Source: Hypericum androsaemum | Lineage: Eukaryota; Streptophyta; Magnoliopsida; Malpighiales; Hypericaceae | Length of the DNA stretch: 64,000 nt | Assembly: GCA_963995505.1 (NCBI GenBank) | Contig: OZ023196.1 | Span: 14,009,106 to 14,073,105, forward strand | Direction: 5' to 3' | In this document: positions 45,162-56,405 of the stretch, one piece after another | Position numbering within the stretch: position 1 is the stretch's first letter | Layout: every line of letters begins with the position of its first letter | The notes under the pieces: model-generated | Database searches by the model: none | What the model was told of the DNA's origin: nothing | What the model saw: the letters and a program-made list of their open reading frames with translations, nothing else | Made by a program: the position numbers and the translations under genes

Positions 45162-46536
45162 ATGGCTAACATGTCGTTGAGATTTGTACTGGAATCGAAC
45201 AAGTTGGCTGGGCCAAATTTTCTGGATTGGCACCGAAACATGCGTTTGGTGCTGAGGCAAGAAAGGATTGAGTACGTGTTGGACACGCCCATCCCTGTAA
45301 CCCCTGCGGCTGGTTCTCCTGAACTTGCTACGTTTGACGTAGAGGCTCAGAAGAAGCATCAGGATGATGCGAAGCAGGCGCAGTGTGTCATCTTGCTTGG
45401 TATGACACCTGAGCTACAAAGGCAGCATGAGAATTTGAATCCCTATGAGATGTTGAGGCACTTGAAGGATCTATTTGACTCTGAATCTCGTTCTGAGAAA
45501 TATGAGGTCATGAGGGATCTTTTCAGGTGTAGGATGTCTGAAGGAGGGAAGGTCTCACCTCATGTTCTAAAGATGATTGGGCTCATCGAGAAGTTGGGTA
45601 CTCTGGGTATCAAACTAGAGAACGATGTCTCAGTGTGTGCCATTCTTTAGTCGCTTCCTGATTCATATTCTAGCTTCATAGTGAACTACAATATGAATAA
45701 GGCAGAGTCGACTATGCCTGAGCTGCATAACATGCTTAAGACTTTTGAAGGTACTACTTCGAAGGAAAGGAACGTGCTCATGGTGGGCTCATCTTCTGGT
45801 TCTGCATTTAAAGGCAAAAAGAAACAGAAGAACAAGGCTAAGAATAGTTCTAAGTCTAAGTTCCTTAATCCTAAGGGTGGTATTCAAAAGAAAGAGCATG
45901 TTGGCAAGGATGTGTGCCTCCATTGCAAGCAAAAGGGGCACTGGAAGAGAGACTACAAGGTTCTGGCTGCTGAGAACAAGACACTAGGTGTTTCTGGCTC
46001 TGGAATAGGTATGTTTGTAATTGAGATAAACATGTCCACCAATAGATCTGACTGCTGGGTATTAGATACCGCATGTGGCTCACACATTTGTACGAATGTG
46101 CAGGGTCTCAAAGACAGCAGGGCGGTTAGACCGGGCGAGATTGCCTTATGCGTGGAAAATGGAGCACGAGTTGCTGCTGAGCGCGTAGGGACATATAGTA
46201 TAGACTTACCCAGTGGGTATAGATTAGAACTTAATAATTGTTATTTTGTTCTGTCTATTACTAGAAATATTATTTCCATTCCAATGTTGGACATTGAAGA
46301 TTTTTCCTTCCATTTTTCTAATAGTAGTTGCTACTTTTTAAAAAATGATATTATTTATGGAAATGCCTCTCTTTCGAATGGTTTATACTTGTTAAATAGT
46401 GGACATGATGTTCTTAATGTGCAGAACAAGAAGCTCAAATTAAGTAATCAGGAAAATTCCACCTTCTTATGGCATTGTAGACTTGGTCATGCCAATGAGA
46501 AAAGAATTGCAAGGTTAAGAAAGTTAGACTACTTAA

Positions 46537-48081
46537 TGATGAGTGTGTAAACGCTCTTGTTTTGTCGTATGTTTCGAGCATGTTTAGTCAAGTTTTGAGT
46601 TATATTCATTATGTCATATCAAGTATTATGATCATTTTAGTATATTTATATTCGGGAATGCATTTCTACCCATTGTCATATTTTGTAGGAAATTGGGGCG
46701 CAATGGAGGTCGTTGGAGGGGTGATTTCGAGAGACTGTATTGCAAGAGTCATAACTTTTTGCTCGAATGTCCGATTGTATCAAATAAGATACCGTTGGAA
46801 AGCTTGAAGAAAGATCGACATTTGTTTTTTTATAGTCGAAGCCAAATTCTGAGAATAAGAGGGACAAAAATGGAAAATACGAAGATTTGATGAAGCTGTG
46901 TAGTCAATTAACGGCCGCCAGTGAACTTGGAAGGCCTCCCCATCGCTAATGAACTAGCGGCCGCTAGTAAGGGGACCCAGAATATTTATTGAAGACCCAA
47001 CTAGCGGCCGCAAGTTTATTAGCGGCCGCCAGTTGTCCGAAGCTGAGACTTTCCAGACTTCCTAATTTGCTAGGAATTTGATTCGGTTCCTATTTATTCG
47101 ACTCTGTTACGGGCCAAATAACATAAATATATTATTATTTAGCTAGTTAAACTTCTAATTTAGATTAACCTCCTCTAGGTTTTCCTAATTTTGTATTAGA
47201 TTCGTGGCTATATATAAGCCTTAGAGACAATTCACGGGGGGAGGTGACTACGGGGGAATTGAGAACAACCTTTAGAGCTTAATAAAGGGGCGATTTTAGT
47301 TAGCTGCGGGGAAGGATTGGAGGGCTCGATCATCACGACTAAGCTTTCCCTATCTCTACTTTTATGTTAATTGCTATCATGTTCTTCGTTAATCTATTGT
47401 GCTTTGTTAACATGCTTAGTGAGTAGTTCCCTTGTGAGTACGATGCCCTAATTATGTGATTACTTGTCTATGTTAGCTATGGTTTGATTATCTTTCGTAG
47501 TAGTTGTCAATTGATGATCTTAATGCTTAATCTAACTTGATCACTTAGATTATGATATTTAGTTGATAATAATAGACCGGAAGGCATTAGAATCAACGGA
47601 AGAGTCAATTGACATATCTTAAGGTATTAATGAGGAATCTTGATACTAAGGGATAACCCGCTAGAAGTTAACTTCATAATTGAGTTTAGTTTAGTTCTTG
47701 GTCTAATTAATGAGCGGAAGCATTGATTAGTAATCATGAACTACTCTAGCTTAGTTTTGTCATCCTAATGAGCGGAAGCGTTAGGGAAATGCAATAGAAC
47801 ACTCCGGGTACTAGTTAGAACTTTATAAAAACCATAGTCTCGACATAGATGGGTAGTCCATAAAGGTGTCGTGCTCGTTTATCTCCATTGATTTACAACT
47901 CATCTTTTATTTGCGTTTCTGATTTAGTTTTATTTACTTTACAATCTTTACAATCTTTTAATTCTCTCGCTTCACATAATTATTTGTATTAATTTTGTGT
48001 TCAATCCTCAGTTCGAAACCCTACTTACTCACTATACTATTTGATTGTGCGTTTAATTGCTTATCGATTTTGCGAACATCA
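46537..48081 (+). mobile_element. Solo LTR, probably Ty3/gypsy, nested in copia B
   Basis: TGATGAGTGTG...GAACATCA, 1545 bp, with short inverted ends TGATG/CATCA and a 5-bp target duplication CTTAA (46532-46536 and 48082-48086). Removing it and one duplication restores the integrase frame exactly as in copy A ([11 protein letters not shown]). It has a TATA box CTATATATAAG at ~47209 and AATAAAG at ~47281, as expected for U3-R. There is no internal region, so it arose by LTR recombination. The gypsy assignment rests on length and general style only. Confidence 0.88.
46907..47037. repeat. Cluster of four CGGCCGC-bearing motifs
   Basis: Four related sites occur within 131 bp: AACGGCCGCC (~46911), ACTAGCGGCCGCTAGT (46953-46968, a perfect 16-bp palindrome), ACTAGCGGCCGCAAGT (~47000) and TTAGCGGCCGCCAGT (~47019). 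Three contain the 8-bp palindrome GCGGCCGC. They lie in the U3 part of the solo LTR, upstream of its TATA box. Confidence 0.9.
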
Positions 48082-50691
48082 CTTAACCCCATTTGACTTT
48101 GAGTCTTATAGAAATTGCGAATCTTGTCTCAAAGGCAAAATGACTAATAGACCCTTTACTGGAAAAGGGGTAAGAGCCAAAGAAGTGCTAGAGCTGGTTC
48201 ACAGTGACGTGTGTGGACCACTACCCACTCTAGCAAGGGGTGGTTTCGGATACTTCATCACTTTTAGTGATGACCTCTCTAGGTATGGATACGTGTATCT
48301 TATGAAACACAAATCTGAAGCCTTTGAGAAGTTTAAAGAGTATAAAGCAGAAGTAGAGAAACAACTTGAGAAGAGTATCAAGACTCTTCGATCGGATCGA
48401 GGAGGTGAATACCTTAGCCATGAATTCCTGGATTATTTAAAGTTACATGGGGTCCAATCACATTGGACACCTCCGGGAACACCACAAATGAATGGTGTGT
48501 CCGAAAGGAGGAACCAAACCCTGTTAGACATGGTAAGGTCTATGATGAGTTTCTCCTCTCTTCCAACATTTCTTTGGGGTTATGCACTCCAAACCTCAAT
48601 CTACATTCTGAATAGGATCCCATCTAAATCAGTTGAAAGCACACCATATGAGTTATGGTGTGGAAAGAAACCATCATTCTCACATATCAAGACGTGGGGT
48701 TGCCCTGCGTATGTGAAGAAGATGCTCACTGATAAGTTGGAATCCAAAGGTGAAAAAGGTTACTTTGTGGGATATCCTAAGGAAACAAAAGGATATTATT
48801 TCTATCTCCCTGAGAAACAAAAGGTTATTGATTCTAGACAGGCGACGTTCCTCGAAAATGACTATATCTTTAAAGGACAAGGTCGTAGAAAGATAGAGCT
48901 TGAAGAAATTCAAGAACTACAAGGTAATGCTGAGGCTAAGGACTTGTCAGATAACCACGACAAGGAATCAGTGGGAGCATTAAGTGATTCTCATGGTGGG
49001 AGTCTTTCACTAGGAGATAGTCTTCCAGCCAGTGGGAGCATAGTTAGGGATAACTCGCATATGCAAGCTACCCCAATTAGACTGAATGAGGACAATTTGG
49101 AAATTGTTCAAACTCCTGCTCAGGAAATGCTTGAGAGCGTAGCTCCTGAGAATTCTCCTGGCGTTGATCAGATCATCGCAGAAGAACCTCTTCACGATCA
49201 GAATGAACAGCCTGCACAAATGCAACTACGTAAGTCTACGAGGATTTGTCGTCCACCCATCAAGTTTAGTTTCCTCTTGGAGGAACACGATGATGTGGAG
49301 ATCCCGGACAAGGATGAACCCAAGACTTATACTGAAGCGATGTCAGACATCAATTCAGGGAAGTGGCTAGAGGTCATGAAATCTGAGATGGACTCGATGT
49401 ATACAAATCAAGTCTAGGACTTGATAGAATTGCCTGAAGGGGTTAGACCTATCGGCTGCAAATGGGTTTTCAAGAAGAAGACTGATGCAGATGGCAAAGT
49501 GCAAACCTACAAGGCTAGGTTGGTGGCAAAGGGTTATAACCAACGCGAAGGCATTGATTATGACGAGACCTTTTCACCAGTTGCGAAGATCAAGTCCATT
49601 CGGATTTTACTTGCTATAGCTGCATACTATGTTTATGACATTTGGCAGATGGATGTCAAAACGGCTTTCCTTAATGGAAATCTCGAGGAGCGTGTGTTTA
49701 TGACACAGCCAGAAGGTTTTGTATCCAAGTCAAATTCACAATTAGTATGCAAGCTACAAAGGTCCATTTATGGGTTAAAGCAAGCTTCTAGGAGTTGGAA
49801 TATCCGTTTTGACGAAGCTATCAAATCGTTTGACTTTGTTAGAAATGCGGAAGATCCATGTATTTATCAAAAATGCCAAGGGGATAAGACTGTTTTCATT
49901 ATCATATATGTTGATGACATATTAATTCTGGGAAACAGTATCCCGCTAATGCAATCTGTGAAGGATTGGCTGTCCAAGACCTTTATGATGAAAGATTTGG
50001 GTGAAGCCTACTACATCCTCGGAATAAAGATTTATAGAGATAGATCTAAAAGGATGTTGGGGCTATCACAATCCACATACATAGACAAGGTACTAAAGCA
50101 TTTTAAAATGGAGGACTCTAAGAGAGGTTACCTGCCAGCGAATCGTGGGATTAAGCTATCAAAGAAGGATTGTCCTTCTGAAGAAGTAGAAATCGAGTAC
50201 ATGGAAGGTATCTCATACGCATCTGGGATTGGATCAATTATGTACGCCATGACTTGCACTAGACCTGATGTGGCTTACGCTGTTAGTATCACTGGTAGAT
50301 ACCAGAAGAACCCAGGTGAACGTCACTGGGTTGTTGTTAAGAATATTCTGAAGTATCTTAGACGAACTAAAGAATATTTTTTAGTCTATGATGGGCAGCC
50401 AGAACTTGTGGTAACTGGGTTTACCGATGCCAGTTTCATGACTGAATATGATAACTTTAGGTCACAGTCAGGGTATGCTTTCATGCTCAATGGCAGGAAA
50501 GTGAGCTGGAATAGTTTCAAGCAAGACACAACCGCGGATTCAACAACCGAAATAGAATTAGAACATATTCTCATAGAGGATAACATAGCTGATCCTTTCA
50601 CCAAATCACTGGGTGTGCAATAACACACTAGACACTTTGAGAGTCTGGGTGTTAGATAAATGGGTGATTGGCTCTAGGCCAAGTGGCAGAT

Positions 50692-52268
50692 TGTTAGTAT
50701 AGATGTCCTAGAGACAATCGATATAAGGACATTATACTTGATGACATTCAGTTATATTATTAATGTGTATTAATAATGTTCGGCATTACATAAATGAATA
50801 TAATGTTTGATTGTTTGCATATATTCATGTTTATGTTCCCATGAACTAGTGTTGTCATTGAGAATGTGAGATCTCAGATGACTAAGCACATAGTTCTTAA
50901 AGAGCCACAATCAATGATCATCGAGAATGGGATATCAATGATGCGATTGAGATTGGTGTGCGATCTGCATCATATCCTTATAGGATGTAGTGGTTCTCAC
51001 AACTACGAGATACTAGGTATTTCATGATGGATGCACATATACTTTGGAGTGTATTGGCTTACCCGACTGAGAAACTGTTTGGTGTATTCTATTTACGTGT
51101 CTACGGGAATATCGGTTTGTGGAGTAGTGTAATAGTCCTCTCACTTGAGATCAATACGCACGACATGCACGGAGTGATGGACTTTGACCATGACCAATGC
51201 TTGCACTCCTGACGGGGTAGATATGGCATGTGTTAGGTACATCACGAAGTGCATGTGCGTGGTAGTTGAGCCAAGAACAGAATCCATTCCTCAAATAGAC
51301 TTGGAGAGAATACTTGTCTTCTCATAACTAATTGGATCGTTAGTCATTGGCCAATGCACGTCACTTTTGGAATGGTGTCTAAAAGTGACAACATGAGCAA
51401 TTAGTAGAATGAGATAATATGATTAAGTTATTTGAATAGACACTTAATCATGTTCAAGACTTAATCAAGTATTTGTGAATGAAAGGACCGTATTACTGTG
51501 AGCTTCACATTACAGATAGTTGCAGTATCCTCGCAACGTACCTCATATGTTAAGATTGTCTGGTCTATTGTCTAGGGTTCGACTAAGACCATTAGTTCGA
51601 CTAATCGCTTGGCATGTGAGGGCCTATGGGTCACACAGCAAGTAGTATTAGTTTACGAATTGAAGTTGGTTAGATTAAATATTGATTTGATCAAGAATAT
51701 TTATTTTATAGAGAAATATTATAATTCTATTAGATAGAATTATAATTATAATTATTTAATTAAATTAGATTTAATTAAATACTAATATGTATAGTAAAAT
51801 CTATTTGATGTTGGACATATTGACTGGGTCAAGAAAATAATAGAATGGGCTTAGAGGCCCAAAAGGGAAGTCAATGTTGGAAGCCACTAAAGGCTTCTAA
51901 CCTTGCCTCCTACGAAACCTACTCTTAAAAAGGTAGGAGTTGGTTAATTATTTTACTATATATACATGTGTGGGTATCAAGAGTTTTGACATACAGAAAT
52001 TCATTAACCTAGATACAAGACACATATTTTCTCTAGTTTCTTCGATAAAGAATTCTCCTAGCGAATTCTCGAATATATCAACTGTCAAGAGTTCGTAGAC
52101 GAGGACTACGTGGATACCGTAGTTGAGGATCGATCTACAACGCACTGTAAGCATCCTCTAACGATGTTGTTATATTTTATGTTATACTGCCATGATCAGG
52201 ATTCGTATTGGTGAAAATTTTATCTTCCGCTGCTGCGAACCTAGGGTTCGTGTTTATAAAATCCAACA
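50692..52268 (+). repeat. 3' LTR of copia B
   Basis: 1577 bp, starting after the tract AAGTGGCAGAT at 50681-50691. Sequence and layout match the 3' LTR of copy A. Confidence 0.93.
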
Positions 52269-52723
52269 GGAATAAGCAAACGGCCGTTGGATGATTATCT
52301 CTACTGAGTTGGTCTTTCCTCCGATTTTGAATGATTGTCTCTACTGAGCTTGTATAAGTAAAGCATGCCCAATGTCTGCCGTGCCAGCAACACATAATGG
52401 AAGTTCTATTGAGCTTGGAATAAGCAAACGGTGGTTGGAGGCAATTCAATTTTTGGGTTTTGTGTGAATCCCGCCGGGGTTGGGCTTGGATTTATCGGCA
52501 GGGAAACTCATAGTCGGTGGTGACTCATTTTTTTTCTCCGGTCGTTGGAATATGGCCAGAGATAAACACAGAGTCGTTTTTGGGAGTTTTCTAAATACGG
52601 GATGCAAAGTGTCTATTTCCAATAACATAGGGTACTAAAGTATCTTTAACCCTTTATAATAAGTAAATCGTATTCAACCAAGTTGGTACAAATACCAAAG
52701 TATCAAAGTTACATCTTAATTGG

Positions 52724-53335
52724 CAATGTTTTAAAAACCACGGTATGACTGGTCGGACCACTACCTGGGATCAAACCCAAAAAGATTTTTGCCTAAGCCC
52801 AGAAAGTGGTTTGATCGGCCAAAATTTGGTCGAACTGGCCGGTTAGGTACTTTCGGGTGACCCATTTCGCCCAAATCAGAAAAAATTAGTCTTTATTTTT
52901 TTCATTTTATCGAATTTAATTTAGAAATAAAATCTCAACTTCCACTCTCGGAGCCTATACATCACTTTTTGGTCACAACAAACTTATATTTTTAACAATT
53001 CTCGATAGTATGTTAATTAAGTTAATCAATTGGAGTAATATGTCGAACAAGAAAATTTGTATAATCATCTTCTTGTACTTCTAGAGTTGTTTAATTCATG
53101 TTTGAAGACTTTGTTTGGATAAATTGTATAATAAAGTTACTAAATATTTGAACTTATTTGGTATGTTATCATTTTTTAATGCCAATCTAAATTTATTAAA
53201 CTTTATTTAATATTATTAATATAAAATAGAAGTCTCAGTCCGACCAGTGATCCGATCGGTCAGACCAGTTAAACTGGGTGAACCAAAAATTTTAAAAATT
53301 TCGGGTCGCTTTCCGGGTCAGTTTTAAAAATATTG
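52724..53335. mobile_element. hAT-type MITE
   Basis: 612 bp with ends CAATGTTTTAAAAACC and (reverse) CAATATTTTTAAAAC and a perfect 8-bp target duplication TTAATTGG (52716-52723 and 53336-53343). The sub-terminal inverted blocks contain repeated GGTCGGACC/GGTCTGACC words. There is no coding capacity. An 8-bp duplication is the hAT signature. Confidence 0.82.
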
Positions 53336-53343
53336 TTAATTGG

Positions 53344-54239
53344 TAAAGATACCGAAGTATCAAATATCAAGATATTATAACCGGTAAAAAACGTGAACAC
53401 ATATTTAACCAAAAGAAACACATGTTACGTAAGTTCCTACTATTGTCCTTGACGCTTTATATATCCGAGAAAAATTAACAAATTGTCAAAGGAGGAATGA
53501 TGAAAAAGCTTTAACTTATATAATGTCAATTTAAGCTTCTAATACATTCTACCATTCAATTGTTATATTAACTTGAAATTTTCTTGATTTATTTGTTTTA
53601 TTTTTTATATTGACTTATTTTAGCAAAAAAATAAATTGCATTCACATTTTTCGAGTGCTTCGCTATTGCGAACAAATATGACTTAATTTTTGTAAAATTA
53701 TCTAATTTTTAAATAATACAGACCCGCGGGTTGCCCTAATCCTGCCCGATATTTTAGGACCAGAATATTACTCGGATCCTCATTTTTAAAGAGGATAAGA
53801 GTAAAAATTTGGTCGATAATTTGGTCGACTTTCAAAAAAGAGAGTAAAAATATGGGTCTCATAGATCCTACACAAATCCTTTCCATTGCCATTCCTAGGT
53901 CCTATATCAAGAAATTGGAAGATCATTAGCCTCACCAAACTATTTGATCAAATTAATCAATTTTAATTTTCTTTTGCGATGATTGTTGCCACCTTGTTAA
54001 GAATTTCAATCATAGGATCATATTGCTCAAATAATTAGGTGGGTGAAAGTTAAGCCCAGTGTTGAATTATTGGACGAATCAAAGGCTATTTAATTTGGTC
54101 CAGAAATTTTGTTAAGCATAGTAACATAGATTTGGTACGTGTCGTACAATAGCAATGGCAGACATCTTTGATCAATTGGTCAATTTCTAGGGAATAATTT
54201 GATTAACCAGTAGAGACTCCATTAAATTATCCTCTTGTC
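53344..54239. other. AT-rich spacer
   Basis: No gene is supported. 53715-53900 (minus strand AATGGCAATGGAAAGGA..., GGATCTATGAGACCC) has the wording of common plant MITEs, but I could not find both ends. Confidence 0.35.
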
Positions 54240-55540
54240 TTTGCTGTTTGGTCATCCTTTCTCGGGTCCCTACATTTTCAAAAATGATTTACCGTCCCCC
54301 GTCTTTGGTTTTAGAAATTCTCGGATCACTGATACCGAAATATGCTATTTTCTCCGGCGAACTCCCACTTGAAAAGACCAAAATGTCCCTCGCATTTAAA
54401 AAACAAAAAAAAACCTTCTCTCTTTCTACCTTCACCTCCTTTTTCCTCCCACTTCATCTTCTTCCCCCCACCTTCAATCAAAACCAAAACTCAAAAATAA
54501 ATAACTCAAATTAGAGATAATCAAAATTAAAAACTCTAATTTTTCTTATTCAACAACTAATCCACTCAACATGCCAACTCAAATTAACCCATAACCTTCA
54601 TCTTCTTCCTCCAAACTCCACCCAAAACACAAACCCATAACTAGCTCCGACCTTTTCTCTTCTCTCCCGCCGACCTCCAGAAAACTCACGGACCTTTCTC
54701 ACCAGAAAACCCACGGACCTTTCTTTCGCGAGCTGGCATCGGCGTCTCTAAGTCCAGGCTCACACTCGAAGCCCTCATCGAAAAATTGCACAAAATCAAA
54801 AACCCATATAGGCAATGAAGAGAAAATTCACAGGCAAACTCGAATCAAGCAGCAAAGTTCAAGGGTTTGTGCTAAAAAAATGTCAAAAATTAGGGAAAGT
54901 GGATGACCGAGATAAGGTAGAAGAAACAGATGGGGTTTCTTGTTAAGACAGAGATCTAAGGTGAGAAATTGAACTTACTTAGATTGGTTTTTGCATATGG
55001 AAGCTAAATGGGATGCATTTTGGGAGCTAAAATAATGGTCTCTTTTTTCGTTGCTTTTGGGATTTTTTGGGAGGAAGATTGTTTCTGTTGGAAAAAATGA
55101 AGTAAGAGGACGACTAGCTTTTTGGGACAAGGCTTATTTTTTGGGAGGGGAGTAATAGCTAGAGGAGGAGGACGACAACTTCGCTGGAAATGTTAGGGAC
55201 GATTAGTTGTTGAAGAACATATTTAGGGTTTTCTAAATTTTGATTCTCTCTAATTAGTTTTGATTCTCATAAAAAAGATTTGGATTTGAGTTTCAGTTTT
55301 AGTTGAATGTTGAAGGTTAGAGGAAGAAAATGAAGTGGAGAAAGAAGAAATTTTTTTATTTTTAAGTGGCAGGAGCATTTTAGTTTTTTTAAGTAGGGAT
55401 TTCCCAGAAAAATGGCATATTCTGGCACGGATCCAAGAGTTTCTAAAACCAATGACATGGGACGGTAAAATCATTTTCGAAAATACAAGAATCCGAGGAG
55501 GAGGATGACCAAACACCAAGGACAAAGGGGTAATTTTTTC
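54240..55540. mobile_element. Non-autonomous long-TIR DNA element
   Basis: Arms of ~300 bp, 54240-54545 and 55200-55540, are reverse complements with differences. Shared words include GTTTGGTCATCC, TTTACCGTCCC, TGGTTTTAGAAA and CTTCACCTCC-like tracts. The centre (54560-55190) has no transposase. Positions 54695-54725 contain a short tandem phrase (AAAACTCACGGACCTTTCT, twice). The target duplication was not identified, so the superfamily is open. Long arms suggest a Mutator-like or foldback type. Confidence 0.7.
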
Positions 55541-55811
55541 TTTAATATTTTCAAAGCGATCGCTACCCAAATTTATTGAATCGGCTAATTTAAGTTGAGT
55601 AGAACAAAATTTTAACTGGTAATAAAACTCTCTCATCGTGTATTAATACTGTTGTATTTTCAAGTAATCAAACTCGATCACTTTATTAGTGGGTCTGGTT
55701 TAGACTTCTGTTACTTTTAGTTGCCGTCTAATAAGATTAGCTTTCGTCAATGTGTCTTTCCAAGTCTAATGAGCTTCTGATTCGCCTCTAATTGCGGTAT
55801 CCGCTTTACTG
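55541..55811. other. Spacer with a SINE-like repeat copy
   Basis: 55575-55690 belongs to the dispersed repeat also seen at 17260-17400 and 38340-38640 (GAGTAGAAC...AAACTCTCTC...TATTTTCAAGTAATCAAACTCG). The rest is unremarkable. Confidence 0.4.
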
Positions 55812-55819
55812 GTAGTACT

Positions 55820-56397
55820 AGGGGTGAACAAATAATCCGAACCGGACTGATCTGGACCAAACCATAAGAACCGAAAATTATTTTAAGAAAAAAATAGATC
55901 TGAACCACACCATTTGCTTATTAGTTCTGGAATAGAGCTAAATCAATTTTTTTGTTCTGGTCTGGTCCAGTTCACATCCAAAAGATCCACAATTTAATAA
56001 AAAAAATAAAAAATAGATAATTATAAACTTGAGGAGGGTGATGAGAGACTACAAAAAGCTTCAAGCTAGAGATGTAAAATAACGACAGATGGTAAAGATA
56101 TCAAGAGGAGAGATGTCAATCAAGATTTGATATTTTGAATTGTCCTAAATGGATGTTGAGAATTGTAAATTGGTTGTTAGTGCACACATAAGCTTCTTTT
56201 TTTTATATAAAGAAATTATGGTTTGGTCCGATTTTTCATGGTTCTTTTCAAATAGATCCGAACTAGATCCAAGAACCATTTTTTGAACAAACAAAGAACT
56301 GATCTGGACAAAATTACTTTGGATCTAGTTCTGGATCAGATTTTTTGGTTTGGATCGGATCGGTTGTATGGTTCTTAATTTTTTTCCTCACCCCTAA
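55820..56397. mobile_element. hAT-type MITE
   Basis: 578 bp with ends AGGGGTGAACAAATAA and (reverse) TTAGGGGTGAGGAAAAAA and a perfect 8-bp duplication GTAGTACT (55812-55819 and 56398-56405). The sub-terminal parts are rich in GGATC, GGTCC and CCGAACC-type words in inverted order. It is non-coding. Confidence 0.83.
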
Positions 56398-56405
56398 GTA
56401 GTACT

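Larger units (their letters stand above)
45162..50623 (+). pseudogene. Copia B gag-pol polyprotein, two stops and one nested insertion
   Basis: Gag MANMSLRFVLESN at 45162 runs to a TAG at 45648 (expected Q in AILQSLP). The same frame then continues. The zinc knuckle near 45920 reads CLHCKQKGHWKRDY, with the last Cys changed to Tyr. The protease region has LDTACGSH near 46068. The integrase HHCC motif is split by the solo LTR: its histidines (HCRLGH) lie before 46531 and its cysteines (NCESC) at ~48115. The DDE core follows ([21 protein letters not shown]). A TAG at 49415 replaces W in QVWDL. RT keeps YVDD near 49910. RNase H runs to STTE, then jumps to EDNIADPFTKSL, losing roughly 80-90 residues including the second catalytic Asp region. 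The stop is at 50621-50623. Confidence 0.93.
42033..52268 (+). mobile_element. Ty1/copia LTR retrotransposon, copy B
   Basis: Complete element of the same family as copy A, with LTRs 42033-43588 and 50692-52268 and a perfect target duplication GGAAT (42028-42032 and 52269-52273). It is better preserved than A: the gag-pol frame is one register throughout with only two stops, apart from a 1545-bp nested insertion (46537-48081). The duplication differs from that of A, so the two copies are independent insertions and not parts of a segmental duplication. Confidence 0.95.
41771..52653. mobile_element. Long-TIR DNA element split by copia B
   Basis: The left half is 41771-42032 and the right half 52269-52653. 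The outer ~195 bp of each are reverse complements of one another: AGGGTCAAAGACACTTTAGT at the left matches AGGGTTAAAGATACTTTAGT read inward from the right. Without the copia insertion the element would be ~650 bp. Mirror-image short open frames in the two arms confirm the symmetry. There is no transposase, so it is a foldback or MITE-type element. Its target duplication was not resolved. Confidence 0.8.

Noticed and set aside
46907..47037. GCGGCCGC sites as cloning-vector contamination
   Set aside because: The flanking sequence is continuous with a TG...CA solo LTR that has a proper target duplication. No polylinker or vector backbone is present.
42033..52268. Segmental duplication of the copia A region
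   Set aside because: Target duplications and flanks of A and B differ, so they are separate insertions.
41796..52628. Two small related genes on opposite strands (41796-41981 and 52446-52628)
   Set aside because: They are the same sequence in the two inverted arms of a foldback element and have no independent support.
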